A stretch of 64,000 nucleotides of DNA from Earliella scabrosa. Taxonomy: Eukaryota; Basidiomycota; Agaricomycetes; Polyporales; Polyporaceae. Numbering within the stretch: the first letter of the stretch is position 1; every line of letters starts with the position of its first letter. Location: contig JABYQQ010000002.1 in the NCBI GenBank assembly GCA_022605405.1, positions 2,170,001-2,234,000 of the forward strand, given 5' to 3'. Under the pieces are notes generated by a model. That model had not been told where the DNA came from and did no database searches. It saw only the letters and a list, made by a program, of their open reading frames with translations. Of this stretch, positions 1-9,752 are shown piece after piece. The translations under genes were made by a program, and so were the position numbers.

Positions 1-1006
1 AGACACCTCGAACCTCTACATGGTCATGGACTTCGTCCAGGGTGGCGAGCTCTTCAGCCTCATCCGGCGAGCGAATGCAAGCGCCCCATAATCACCTCTT
101 GCTGATCCTCACATGGGCTAACGCACGCTCGACTCTTCAGCGCTTCATGGACCCAGTCGCGAAGTTCTACGCGGCCGAGGTCGCGCTCGCGCTCAACTAC
201 CTCCACACGCATGACATCATCTACCGCGACCTCAAGCCCGAGAACATCCTGCTCACCGGCAACGGCCACATCAAGCTCGCAGACTTCGGCTTCGCAAAGC
301 CGTGCGTGACGACCGTCTGGACGCTCTGCGGCACCCCAGACTACCTCGCGCCCGAGGTACGTGCGTGCAGCGCCTACTAGTCCCCCTAGTCCCCCTACTC
401 CCCCTGCGTCTCCCCGCACTCAGTGGCCCACGCCTGACCGCGCCCCTCGCAGATCGTCAGCGGCGGGCGGTACAACAAAAGCGTGGACTGGTACGCGCTC
501 GGCGTGCTCATCTTCGAGATGCTCACCGGGCTCCCGCCGTTCTACGAGCCGGGCCTCTCCCTGCTCGTCCTGTACGACAAGATCCTGCGCGGGCCGGCGT
601 GCATCGCGTGGCCGCCGGACGCGAGCCCGGACGCGGCGGACCTGGTGCTGCGCCTGATGGAGCGCGACCCGTCGAAGCGGTTCGGAAACATGCAGCACGG
701 TGCGGGGGACGTGTTTGCGCACCCGTGGTTCGCGGTCGTGGATTGGGGGAAGATGCTGAGGATGGGGTATGACCCGCCGTATGTCCCGAGGGTGCTGGGC
801 GATGGGGACGCGAGCGCGTGAGTGTTTTTTCCTCTTTTTGCTGGGTTGGTAAGCGGTGTGCGGTGAACGGTGCTGATGCGGCGGGGGTTTGGTTTGTTTG
901 AAGGTTCGAGGCATACCCGGAGGACGGCGCGTCGGAGCGCTATGGCGAGATCACGTCCGACCCGCATGGTGACCAGTTTCCGGAGTTCGAGTATACGAGC
1001 GTGTGA
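1..1006 (+). CDS. PKA-like AGC protein kinase, 3' part (partial)
   Basis: The gene enters from the left edge inside the kinase domain. Exons at 1-76, 141-356, 453-817 and 904-1006 encode the hinge ([13 protein letters not shown]), the catalytic loop [11 protein letters not shown], the activation segment [15 protein letters not shown] and an AGC C-tail ending in FPEFEYTSV, as in fungal cAMP-dependent kinase catalytic subunits. The expected role is cytosolic phosphorylation of Ser/Thr in basic contexts downstream of cAMP. The first intron (77-140) appears to use a GC donor (GCAAGC) with a normal AG; the other introns are GT-AG. The N-terminal lobe lies outside the window. A close tandem paralogue follows downstream, so this may be a PKA-family duplicate and not the main PKA. 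Family assignment is strong; the exact paralogue is unknown. Confidence 0.88.
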
Positions 1007-1837
1007 TCCATCCTGAACGATGTGATCACCATCCAAGTGTCCTATCCCGCACCACTTCCTGCATCGTGGCTCGTGCATCTACTATAGTAATATCGCGCTT
1101 TTGCGTTTGCTGACCGGCGACACAGTTCCTTGTATATACCCTGCATTTATATCCCGCGGAACGCCCACCCGCTATCCCCGAACCGTTATTTCGTCCCTCA
1201 AGCTATGCGGCGTCTCATTCCTCAAGTCCCTAAGATCGACCTTGCGATACCTCGCCGCACTGATCCTCATGCCGCAAGTGCAACGGGCGTACGATCTCCA
1301 AGGCATCCAGAGCAATGTCCGACTGGCATCGCGCGGCAACTCGCACGCTCCTCCCGCTGAGACGCACACGGCAGTCCAGTCCAGGGCTGCGAAAATGTCG
1401 GTGACATGATGGACGACGGATGTCGCCGCTCGCGGTGGTCCGCGTCAATCTTATGCAGGGCCGTGACAAATCAGATGCGCTCGGGATGGTGGCTATTTAC
1501 CGGACCGTGACAAAGGACCCGGGACGGTCGTATCGACGACGCAGAAGGTGAATTACCTTGACGGTGGCCTGGCCTCCTGGCCTATGGTTTGTATACGTGG
1601 ACGATCCCTTCGCTCACTAGCGACCATCCGTTACGAGATCCCCGCTTGAACGGCCGAACTGTCATCCACTCCGCCACAGGATCGAGGCGACGCATCTGCC
1701 ATGTCGCTGACGTGCTGTGGGTCGTGAGCCCGCACGGCCACAACGTAGGGAGCATACAAAACGCATCGGTTGCTCGCACTCACCACCTCGACATAAGCAC
1801 TTCCTTTCCCATCCTGATTCCCTGCGCCGGGCAAGGC
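1007..1837. other. intergenic, tandem kinase spacer
   Basis: This span lies between the stop of the first kinase and the first plausible ATG of the second. It holds no open frame with protein-like composition and presumably contains the 3' UTR of the first gene and the promoter or 5' UTR of the second. An upstream exon of the second kinase could lie here, because its N-terminal start is not certain. Confidence 0.5.
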
Positions 1838-2948
1838 ATGCTCTGGATACCCCACCGTGGTGTACGTGGAATCCCTCAGCCGCGTCCGGTCCACAACACT
1901 CCGCCTTGGTCCACGCTGTTCACAGCCAGAGGCTCAACCCTTCCTCTCCCCCACCGCCGCGCCGCTGACTCATCCTCGTCTTCATTGTCGTCCGCGCGGT
2001 CCTCCCTCGCCGATGAGGCGCGCGTCGAGTCCGCATCCGTCACTGAAGAGACTTCGGTACACACGCATGAAGGAGCTGACGAGACGTTGGAGGAATGCGC
2101 GCCTGTGCAGGCGGAGTTGACCTCGGAGCTGCGTCCGAACAACGCGTACACCCTGAGCGACTTCGACATCCAACGCACTTTGGGGACGGGTACCTTCGGC
2201 CAGGTCCACTTGGGTGAGTCATGCCATTCGCATCTGTCTCTGCATGACACGAGGCATTACGTGCCTATCCCTGGCTGGAAGGCGCTGTGGTGTGTCACAG
2301 CATATCACGGCATCTACATGTGTTTCGACTGACTGTCAGTGTCATCACAGCGCGCAGCAGACACAACTCGCGATTATACGCCGTCAAGGTCCTCAACAAG
2401 TCGAAAGTCGTGCGGATGAAGCAGGCGTCGCATGCACGCAGCGAACAGGAGCTGCTGCGGGCCGTGGAGCATCCGTTCATCGTCAACCTCTGGGGTGCCT
2501 TCCAGGATAGCTCGAATCTCTACATGGTCATGGACTTCGTCCCTGGAGGCGAGCTATTCGCGTTAATCCGGCGAGCAGGTGTGCGTCGGCATGCCACTCC
2601 GTGCTCTGATCCAGCTCACCGTCCGTGCAGCGCTTCCCAGATCCCGTCGCGAAGTTCTACGCGGCCGAAGTCGCGCTCGCGCTCAACTATCTCCACGGCA
2701 AAGACATCATCTACCGAGACCTCAAACCGGAGAACATCCTCGTCAACTCCGATGGCCACATCAAGATCGCCGACTTTGGGTTCGCCAGCCGGTGCAAGAC
2801 TACCGTCTGGACGCTCTGCGGTACATCAGAATACCTAGCGCCTGAGGTCTGCCGTTCAATTCTGTATTGACCCCCGCCTCCCACCAGCTGAGCACCGTAC
2901 ATTGAATGTCCAGGTCATCAGCAACGAGCGGTACAACAAGAGCGTGGA
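1838..2948 (+). pseudogene. second PKA-like kinase, 5' part, disrupted by retrotransposon
   Basis: Exons at 1838-2213, 2351-2580, 2631-2846 and 2914-2948 encode an acidic, Ser-rich N-terminus, the glycine loop GTGTFGQVHL, the VAIK-type lysine (YAVKVLNK), the hinge, [11 protein letters not shown] and [15 protein letters not shown]. The ATG at 1838 is the first in frame; an upstream exon cannot be excluded. The last exon stops after KSVD, where the LTR element begins at 2949. No internal stop or frameshift is visible apart from the insertion, so the gene was probably functional until recently. Intron positions match those of the tandem paralogue on its left. Confidence 0.85.
2944..2948. repeat. 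target site duplication, left copy (GTGGA)
   Basis: GTGGA directly precedes the TG of the left LTR and recurs directly after the CA of the right LTR at 13563-13567. A 5-bp duplication is usual for Ty3/Gypsy integrases. Confidence 0.93.
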
Positions 2949-3164
2949 TGTAATAAGTCTTGATGATAGCCCGATTCACGCACGCCCGATGTACGCTGCA
3001 CCAATCTCTATTCTGAGAAGTGCGTTGTACGGAGGGTCGTGGTGAAAGGCTGAGCTTTCGCCACGTCGGGCCGAGCGTCTTATAGGACGCTCGGCCGGTT
3101 ACCCGGATGCGATACATTATGTAATCTACGTGTAATCTAATCTTATCTTTCCGTTTCCGTTACA
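2949..3164 (-). repeat. 3' LTR of the chromovirus
   Basis: The repeat is 216 bp and matches 13347-13562 at every base I compared. In element sense it begins TGTAACGG and ends TTATTACA. It holds a perfect 11-bp inverted repeat (3069-3079 with 3086-3096) whose 6-nt loop reads CTATAA on the element strand. Confidence 0.93.
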
Positions 3165-3387
3165 CTCCCCCCTACCAGAACCCACTGGGTTCTATCAGCC
3201 TGTAGTAATAGTAGTAGTGGCCACAATACGTGGCAGGGATAATGTAATAGAGTCCGTTCGAAACACGACCGTTCGAGAATATAGCACCGTCTAGGTGCTG
3301 GGAGCGTATGCGGGGGAAACAAGGAGTTAACTTAGACAAGAAGTCAGCGCTCTCGTATGGAGATGACGAAAAGTCCGCAGCGAAGGC
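3165..3387 (-). other. polypurine tract and 3' untranslated segment of the element
   Basis: On the element strand the purine run GGTAGGGGGGAG sits directly before the 3' LTR (plus 3165-3176), as expected for the primer of plus-strand DNA synthesis. Next to it is a short palindrome, GAACCCA-C-TGGGTTC (3177-3191). The rest, up to the stop of the third ORF, shows no coding signal. Confidence 0.75.
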
Positions 3388-5958
3388 TTACGACGATGCG
3401 TTGGAGCCACTCGGCGTAACGGCGGTGGACTGTATGCCCCCGTCCTCCGCGTGTCCGCTCGGCTGAGAGGCCGGCGCGCCATCCGCATCGCCCATGGGGA
3501 CGTCATCCTCAGGGAGTGGGATCTGTGACGGATCCGTCGCTCCGGCCGGTGGTAGAGTTTGTTCCTCGGGCAGGGGAAAATCCGCGAGTGATGAAGGGTA
3601 GTCCGGCCAAGCGACTTGCGCGTCCACGGGCCGTCCTAGCTCGAAGTTGCGGTATCGACGCGCAACGAGCTCAAGAAGGGATGCGGTTCTCGTGGTGACG
3701 CCGCATTCGGCGGCCCATCGCGCGACATCTTCCAGGCTCACGTTGGCCATCTGCGTGAAGGGACGGATGTCCTCCGTCGTGCTGATTCGCAGGCCGAGCC
3801 TCTTTACGAGGCGTTCGTACAGCGAGCTGACCGAAAATAGCCGTACGAGGGTGGACAGGAGGGCGGCTCGGATCGCCGACTCCCGTGACCTGGTCGAGGG
3901 AATGAATCGCCGTAGAAGGCTGTTGCCTTCGATGAGGAGGGGAGACGGGACGGTGGTGTCCTCGGGGTGGCTGCGGAGTTGCCGCGGAATCGAGTTGGGA
4001 AACTCGCGGTAGTACTCAGCCCAGCGGTCGACAGAGTCGAAGTGCGTGGGCTGGGCGAGTTTCCGAGCCTTCGGAGGAGGGTCTGTACGACCTTCGCTTC
4101 GGTCGCGCGAGTCCGCACGTTCGGGCTCCCGACGCTTCGACTTCGTGTCGTTGCGCCATCCGTTCTTGATGGCCGCTAGTCCAGGTACGGACATGAGGCC
4201 GGCGCGCTCGTCAATCTGGTGGATGATGTGACGAACGCGGTGGAGGGCGCCGGCCTGCTGGCTGCGAGCTTCCGTCATGAGCGCGTGGGCCTGGTTCGAG
4301 TGCCTAGGCACGTAGTCGAACCAGGCGTCCGCGAGGCGTACGTCCGTGTCGCGGAGCATGGCCAGGTCGTGAGGCCATTCCGCTCGTCCCGAGGCAGGTG
4401 TGCCCGTAGGGAGCGATCCCTGCGGTGCCGGTTGTGTCGCCGTAGGAGGACTATACGGCCTCCGTGCTGGTCGAGCAGCTGCGCTGGCACTGCCCTCGCG
4501 CCGCGCCGTCCTCGCGTCCTGGGTCTTGCGACGCAGTCGACGCAAGTCTTGGTTGTACTGACGCCGCTTGGCGTCCTCGGCGTTGAACTCCGGTTCCTCC
4601 TCGTCCTCGTCCGAGCCGTCCAGGATCCGGTCCATCGCCTCGATGTCGATCCGGACCTGCGGTGCGGGCAGCTCCTGCTCAGAGTCCGGCCTTGGGCTCT
4701 GGCTGGGCAGCGAGGTCGGGAGGGACATGCGAGGAGACGTATCTGTCTCCATCGCATCGTCCGGCGCTGCGTCTTGAGTGGTACTGGACAGCGCGGGTGC
4801 TTGCCACTGGTCCGGCAGTTGCGGAGGGGACGGGGGGTTCGTCGGCGCAGTAGGTGCAGAGGATCTAGACGATCCTTGCACGAACTCGGGTTGCGGCCGG
4901 TATGCGGGAGGTGGAGAGCGGGAGCGCGTGTTCACGCGTCCGCGTGCCGCGCTGGATGTGTACCGGCGAGTGGGCCGGTGTCCAGGCGGTGGAGGCCCCA
5001 TCGATGTTGGTGGCGGGACCCAAGACGTGGTCCGCGGAGGCGAGCGTCGACGCATGGCGTAATCGTCGCGCGGGTAGTCGCGGCGGACCGGCGATCGGGA
5101 CCGATCGCGAGCCCTCTGTCGGTCGAGCTCGTCTCTGAGACCCTCCGCGCGAGCCCGTTGGTCGTCGTGTGCCTCCCAGGCACTCGCGACATGGTCCTCG
5201 AGCTCGCGGGCACGGTTCTCGAGCCGTGTGTTGGCCCTCCGCAATTCGTCCGCTTCAGTACGAAGGCGGCGATTGTCTGCGCGGAGCCGGTCGAGCTCCT
5301 CGTCTTGCTCCTGGGTCCGTGTGCGTAAACGACGAAGTTCGTCGTCGTTCCCCTCCCCCTTCGACGCCTGCCAGCGTTGGAAGTGTTCGTAGTAGGCGGC
5401 CTGTTGCGCCGCCCGAGCTTCCTCGTGGGCCTGCACGAACTGCGGATCGCTCGCTGCAGCCGTGAGGTGTGGCACGTATTGTGCACACACCCTGCAGCGA
5501 GGGTCTTCGTGCGCCATGCACATCATCTCGCGCCCAAGGCACCTCCAATTCAGAGGGTTGCCCATGGGCATGAGCGGCGGCATTCCGGGCGCGGTCTGGA
5601 CGGTCGTCGCTGGCAGCACCATTGACGGTGGCTGCATGGGCGCGTACGGGTAGCCGTACGGAGTGGGGTATTGTCCCATCCCCGGTGGTTGAGCGTACGG
5701 CGGCGCGGCCATGGTCGCTGCCGTTGGGTATTGAGGCGGGGGCGGCATCATATACGATGCCGCCGGGCCCGTCGGGTTTTGAGGGTATTGGTGGGGCGCG
5801 CCGTCATGTACGACGGGAGCGCCCCCTGCCGGTGCGAGGTGAGGGTGGAGAGGGAGGGGTTGCAGCTCTTGGGGCTGCAGTTGCTGTTGCTGTTGCTGTT
5901 GATGCCCGCCGTCGACGGCCATCTGTTGTTCTTGCGGGTTGGCGGGGTTCGGGTTCAT
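3388..5958 (-). CDS. third ORF of the retrotransposon, coiled-coil and RS-rich protein of unknown function
   Basis: An 856-residue ORF starts at the first ATG (5958), 222 nt after the pol stop, on the same strand inside the element. Features in order: a Q- and P-rich N-terminus with a short polyQ; a Cys/His cluster (C-X6-C ... C-X2-C near residue 145); a long charged heptad segment typical of a coiled coil; RS dipeptides (RDRSRSPVRR); a P/S/T-rich linker; an acidic run (DEDEEE); a basic region; and a C-terminal 250-residue part with globular, helix-rich composition. I see no signal peptide, membrane span or protease, reverse transcriptase or integrase motif, so it is not a recognisable envelope. 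Its position suggests an accessory gene carried by the element. Expression may need a subgenomic or spliced RNA, or reinitiation. Function is unknown. Confidence 0.8.
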   Translation of the reverse strand: MNPNPANPQEQQMAVDGGHQQQQQQQLQPQELQPLPLHPHLAPAGGAPVVHDGAPHQYPQNPTGPAASYMMPPPPQYPTAATMAAPPYAQPPGMGQYPTPYGYPYAPMQPPSMVLPATTVQTAPGMPPLMPMGNPLNWRCLGREMMCMAHEDPRCRVCAQYVPHLTAAASDPQFVQAHEEARAAQQAAYYEHFQRWQASKGEGNDDELRRLRTRTQEQDEELDRLRADNRRLRTEADELRRANTRLENRARELEDHVASAWEAHDDQRARAEGLRDELDRQRARDRSRSPVRRDYPRDDYAMRRRSPPRTTSWVPPPTSMGPPPPGHRPTRRYTSSAARGRVNTRSRSPPPAYRPQPEFVQGSSRSSAPTAPTNPPSPPQLPDQWQAPALSSTTQDAAPDDAMETDTSPRMSLPTSLPSQSPRPDSEQELPAPQVRIDIEAMDRILDGSDEDEEEPEFNAEDAKRRQYNQDLRRLRRKTQDARTARREGSASAAARPARRPYSPPTATQPAPQGSLPTGTPASGRAEWPHDLAMLRDTDVRLADAWFDYVPRHSNQAHALMTEARSQQAGALHRVRHIIHQIDERAGLMSVPGLAAIKNGWRNDTKSKRREPERADSRDRSEGRTDPPPKARKLAQPTHFDSVDRWAEYYREFPNSIPRQLRSHPEDTTVPSPLLIEGNSLLRRFIPSTRSRESAIRAALLSTLVRLFSVSSLYERLVKRLGLRISTTEDIRPFTQMANVSLEDVARWAAECGVTTRTASLLELVARRYRNFELGRPVDAQVAWPDYPSSLADFPLPEEQTLPPAGATDPSQIPLPEDDVPMGDADGAPASQPSGHAEDGGIQSTAVTPSGSNASS

Positions 5959-6151
5959 GTCGACGTGGCGGGGTTGGTGGTGGTACGAGCGAGAGAGAGC
6001 GAGAGAGCGAGCGGGCTGATGGCGAGGTGAAGAGAGAGAGAGAGAGGCGGACGGATTCGCGAAATTGCGAATAATTTCGCTAAGTCGCCGCCGTAAGCGC
6101 TGTTTCACCTCGTCCGCCCGATTGGGTCGTCGGCGCTTGACGCGGTCACGT

Positions 6152-6176
6152 GGTCTAACGCGCGACGCGTTAGACC
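6152..6176 (-). other. perfect hairpin just after the pol stop
   Basis: GGTCTAACGCG (6152-6162) and CGCGTTAGACC (6166-6176) are perfect inverted repeats with a 3-nt loop. They start 3 nt after the pol TAA on the element strand and lie in the 222-nt spacer before the third ORF. Confidence 0.85.
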
Positions 6177-6179
6177 GTG

Positions 6180-9100
6180 TTAGTCCTCCGCTGGCTTGCG
6201 CGCCAAGGACCTCCAGTGCTTCACGCCCTGGAGCCTGAAATACTCTTCAAGCGCAGCGAGCTTGCTGCACTTGGTGTACGGCTCCCAAGTCGTGTCGCCG
6301 TGGGTCCACCTAACGTGGAACTGGACTTTATTGTCCTCCCATTTGTGGCCGACGATCTCGTCCACGAGCCATTCTTGCTCGTCGTCGTTCCCCATATCGT
6401 AGAACGCACGCGCCTCTCGATGAGGGAACAACATGTCGTCATTGGGCTCGTGTTTCCGTAGTAGACTTACATGAAACGTCGCGTGAATTCCTCGTTCGAC
6501 AAGATCGGCCGGTAGTTCTAGGGTGTAACTAGACGTCTCCCTGCTCGCCTTCAGGACCTTATAGGGTCCAATATATTTGGGTACCAACTTCCGCGCGCGC
6601 CCCTTCGGAATTGACAAGTTCTTCGTGGAGAGGTACACTAGGTCACCCTCCTCGAAGTCCGGATCCTCTTGACGATCCTGATTCGCGTAATGGGTCTGGT
6701 GCACCCGGCTCTCGATGAGCACGTCGTGCGCCATCTCCAAGTTCGCGCGCGCGCGCTGCGCGAACTCGCGAACGCCAGTGAAGGTCGAGTCCGTGCGTAT
6801 ACCCGACATCGTGCGCGGCATGTAGCCGTAGTTGAGCTCGAATGGCGCGAATCCTGTTGACGCGCTTGTGGCCGAGTTGAGCGCGAACTCAACCATCGGG
6901 ATTTTTTCAAGCCAGTCGAGCTGGTCGGGGCGCACCATCGCGCGAAGAATCTGCGTGATCGAACGGATGTTTCGTTCAGAAACACCGTCGGTCTGCGGGT
7001 GGAACGCGGTTGACATGAGGAGCTTCGCGCCGAGCAGGCGATGAAGCTCCCTCCAAAATCTTGACGTGAATTTGGAGTCGCGGTCCGAGACGATGGATTC
7101 GGGGAGTCCATGGAGCCGGACGACCTCGCGCATGAATATCGCTGCGAGGTCCGCGGCCGTGTCGGTAGTGCGAACAGGAATGAGGTGGACCATGGAGGTG
7201 AGACGGCATACGACTACCCATAAGTAGTCGTACCCGTTCGACCTAGGGAATGGTCCGACGAAGTCCATGGAGATACCCATCCACGGAATGAGTGGAATGG
7301 GTAGCGAGTGCAAAAGACCGGCCTTGAGCTTGTTGCGCGATTTAGATACTTGGCAGCGCGCACACGAGATGCAGAACCGGTCGACTTCCAGGCCGAGTTT
7401 AGGCCACCAGAACCAGCGGCGGATATACTCTGAGGTCTTCTGAGACCCGAAGTGTCCAACCGCTTCGTGTCCTTGGTCGATGATCGTTTGCGTGGTAGTC
7501 TTGAGCTTGAACTTCGTGCGAGGTACGCACAGTACCTCTTCGCCGCGTCGGTTCACCGTGTACACGAACCCGTCTCTTACGACGAAGCTCTTGTACTGCG
7601 ATGGCGCCTTGAGGATCTTGCTGAACGTCGGGTCGGATTCGTAGCCGGCCTTGACGGCGTCCAAGAACCCGTCGATGTCATTGATCGACTTCTGTAATGA
7701 CGGGCCGTTGGCGAGGGCGTCCCACACGGTAGGTGCGGGCTCCTCGTCTTGGTGCACGGTATGTGCTTGTTCGGAGGTGATGGCGCGTTCCGCGGCCTTC
7801 GCGGCTGCTTCTGCCATTTCCTGAGCTTCCGCGACGCGTTGTTCAGTCTTCATCCTGAGTTCGCGTTGAGCGTCTCGATCTTTAGGATCAAGGCCGTCGG
7901 GGTTCTGACGCGTGATGCGTCCAGCACGGAGCTCGGCGATGCGAGTGTTGGGCAAGTCGTCCCAGTCCGGGTCGAGGCGTACGTCGGCGTTGACGTAGTC
8001 TTGAACCGGATGGAACTCGTCCGCGTTGTCGTTCTCGTAGTACCTTGATAGACAGTCGGCCACCTTGTTGTCCTTCCCGGGCACATGTAGTAGCGTATAG
8101 TCGAATCGAGCCATGTACTCGATCCAACGTATTTGCCTGTTGTTGGGTTGGGTCGTCGTCTTGAAGAACTCGAGGGCTTTATGATCTGTTACGATCGTAA
8201 ACTTCCGCCCGAGTAGCTTGTCTTCCCACTTCATGAGGCCTTCGAGGATGGCAAGGGCTTCCTGTTCATACGTGTGGTACGCACGCTGCGCGCCGGTGAA
8301 TTTCTTAGACAGAAATCCAGCCGGACGGCAAGTCTTCCAGTCCTCGCCTTGCCCATAGAGCGCACCCAGTCCATGTACGGACGCGTCGCAGATCAGCCAG
8401 ATAGGTTCTGGCTTGCGTGGGTCGATGGGCTTGAGGATCGGGGCCTTGCACGCCATCCTCTTGATCATGTCGAAGCACTTCTGATGGAGCGGACGCCAGA
8501 CGAAGGGTCTGTCGTTATGCTCCATGTCAGAGAGTACTGAGGTATGCGCGGACACGTTCGGCATGAACTGTCCGAGATAGTTGACGAGACCAAGGAAGCG
8601 TTGAACTTCGTGGTACGACCGAGGAGTCCTCCAATCGCGGATGCGACTCATCTTGTCGGCGTCGGCGTGAAGCCCGTGATCGTCGATGATGTGGCCAAGA
8701 CAGTCCATCCTCTTCGAGTACAAGTCGCACTTGGAGCGGCTAAGGTATAGCTTAGCCTCTCGCAACTTGTCGAATACGAGCTTGAGGTGCTTCTCGTGGT
8801 CCTCGATTGTGTCCGAGAAGACGAATATGTCGTCCAAGTACACATGGACGAACCGACCGATGAAGTCGCGAAAGATGGTGGTCATCAATCGCTGGAAGGT
8901 CGCCGGCGCGTTGCAGTCGCCCTGTTGCATGACCATGCTAACGAACGTGCCGTATGGGGTCGAAAATGCCGTCTTCCAGATGTCTTCGAGTTCTATACGA
9001 ACTTGTTCGTAGGCATCTGAGAGGTCGATCTTCGACCGATATTTCGCGCGCGCGACGTCCATGCGGATCTGGTCCTGGTCCGGCAATGGCGTCACGTCCT

Positions 9101-9506
9101 TGACGGTGTTGTCGTTGCGTTGACGGGCATCAACTACTGTACGTAGTTTGCCGTTCTTCTTCGCAACGCACAGGAGTGGGGCGGCCTGCGTGACATTGGC
9201 CATCCGCCACCACATCGCGTTGGTATACTTATTGATCTTCGCAAGCAGTTCGGTCTTTACGGCCTCAGGACATCGCGGTAAGCGATACCTGTACTGCTTG
9301 CTCTCGTCGATGAGAGGTATCTTGTGGTTGACCTCTCGCCACGGCGGTAAGCCGGGTGGAGGTGGCTGAAGCATGTCGTCGTACTCCGCGAACCATTTAT
9401 CGCGGAGCTCTTGAATCTTTGCCTCGTCGTCGGTTTCGGGAGACTCTCGATGAGTCTTCCGAATCTGTTCGTCGTCGAGGTAGTCAGTCAAGATGTTCAC
9501 GAACAT
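6180..9506 (-). CDS. pol: Pol polyprotein: RT, RNase H, integrase, chromodomain
   Basis: There are 1,108 residues from the ATG at 9506, but the frame is open upstream to the gag UAG at 9750-9752 (81 further codons), so Pol may be made as a Gag-Pol fusion. Reverse transcriptase shows YLDD near residue 222 with upstream SKIDLSDAY and FQRLM motifs. RNase H begins near residue 370 (ICDASVHGLGA, TDHKALEF). Integrase has the H-H-C-C zinc domain (about 680-725) and the DDE triad (D in SMDFVGP, D in VSDRDSKF, E in SERNIRS). The C-terminus (about 1043-1095) is a chromodomain (WLVDEIVGHKW, FHVRWTHGDTTWEP), thought to steer integration to modified chromatin. All catalytic motifs appear intact. Confidence 0.95.
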   Translation of the reverse strand: MFVNILTDYLDDEQIRKTHRESPETDDEAKIQELRDKWFAEYDDMLQPPPPGLPPWREVNHKIPLIDESKQYRYRLPRCPEAVKTELLAKINKYTNAMWWRMANVTQAAPLLCVAKKNGKLRTVVDARQRNDNTVKDVTPLPDQDQIRMDVARAKYRSKIDLSDAYEQVRIELEDIWKTAFSTPYGTFVSMVMQQGDCNAPATFQRLMTTIFRDFIGRFVHVYLDDIFVFSDTIEDHEKHLKLVFDKLREAKLYLSRSKCDLYSKRMDCLGHIIDDHGLHADADKMSRIRDWRTPRSYHEVQRFLGLVNYLGQFMPNVSAHTSVLSDMEHNDRPFVWRPLHQKCFDMIKRMACKAPILKPIDPRKPEPIWLICDASVHGLGALYGQGEDWKTCRPAGFLSKKFTGAQRAYHTYEQEALAILEGLMKWEDKLLGRKFTIVTDHKALEFFKTTTQPNNRQIRWIEYMARFDYTLLHVPGKDNKVADCLSRYYENDNADEFHPVQDYVNADVRLDPDWDDLPNTRIAELRAGRITRQNPDGLDPKDRDAQRELRMKTEQRVAEAQEMAEAAAKAAERAITSEQAHTVHQDEEPAPTVWDALANGPSLQKSINDIDGFLDAVKAGYESDPTFSKILKAPSQYKSFVVRDGFVYTVNRRGEEVLCVPRTKFKLKTTTQTIIDQGHEAVGHFGSQKTSEYIRRWFWWPKLGLEVDRFCISCARCQVSKSRNKLKAGLLHSLPIPLIPWMGISMDFVGPFPRSNGYDYLWVVVCRLTSMVHLIPVRTTDTAADLAAIFMREVVRLHGLPESIVSDRDSKFTSRFWRELHRLLGAKLLMSTAFHPQTDGVSERNIRSITQILRAMVRPDQLDWLEKIPMVEFALNSATSASTGFAPFELNYGYMPRTMSGIRTDSTFTGVREFAQRARANLEMAHDVLIESRVHQTHYANQDRQEDPDFEEGDLVYLSTKNLSIPKGRARKLVPKYIGPYKVLKASRETSSYTLELPADLVERGIHATFHVSLLRKHEPNDDMLFPHREARAFYDMGNDDEQEWLVDEIVGHKWEDNKVQFHVRWTHGDTTWEPYTKCSKLAALEEYFRLQGVKHWRSLARKPAED

Positions 9507-9752
9507 CTGGTGGATCCCCAGTGGATCTGGGAGACCCGACAGACCCGTTCGTGGACCTTTTGACGAGTGGAGTGTGGGACCTGTACGGTCCGCGATTCTT
9601 GGGATTTTTTCGTCTGATTTTCTGCCTTGGTGTCGTACGGGTGTCGAATTAACGGCGTTGATGCCGTTCCCCTCCCCTCCCGACGACTTTGATGTCTGCG
9701 CATAGCGGGAGTGGGGAGGTTCCGCAACGGTGCTGCCCGCTGCGGTCCCCTA
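9507..9752 (-). promoter_or_regulatory. putative UAG readthrough site and stem-loop between gag and pol
   Basis: The gag ORF ends in UAG (plus 9750-9752). The 81 following codons up to the pol ATG contain no stop and are in the same frame. Four nt after the UAG the RNA can form a 7-bp stem, CCGCAGC with GUUGCGG (one G-U pair), around a 10-nt loop. A stop followed by G and a nearby structure is the arrangement used for gag-pol readthrough in gammaretroviruses. Initiation at the downstream ATG is an alternative. Confidence 0.6.

Noticed and set aside
4219..5328. Plus-strand open frame of 369 codons
   Set aside because: It lies wholly antisense to the third ORF of the retrotransposon and has the R/V/C-rich composition of a GC-rich shadow frame.
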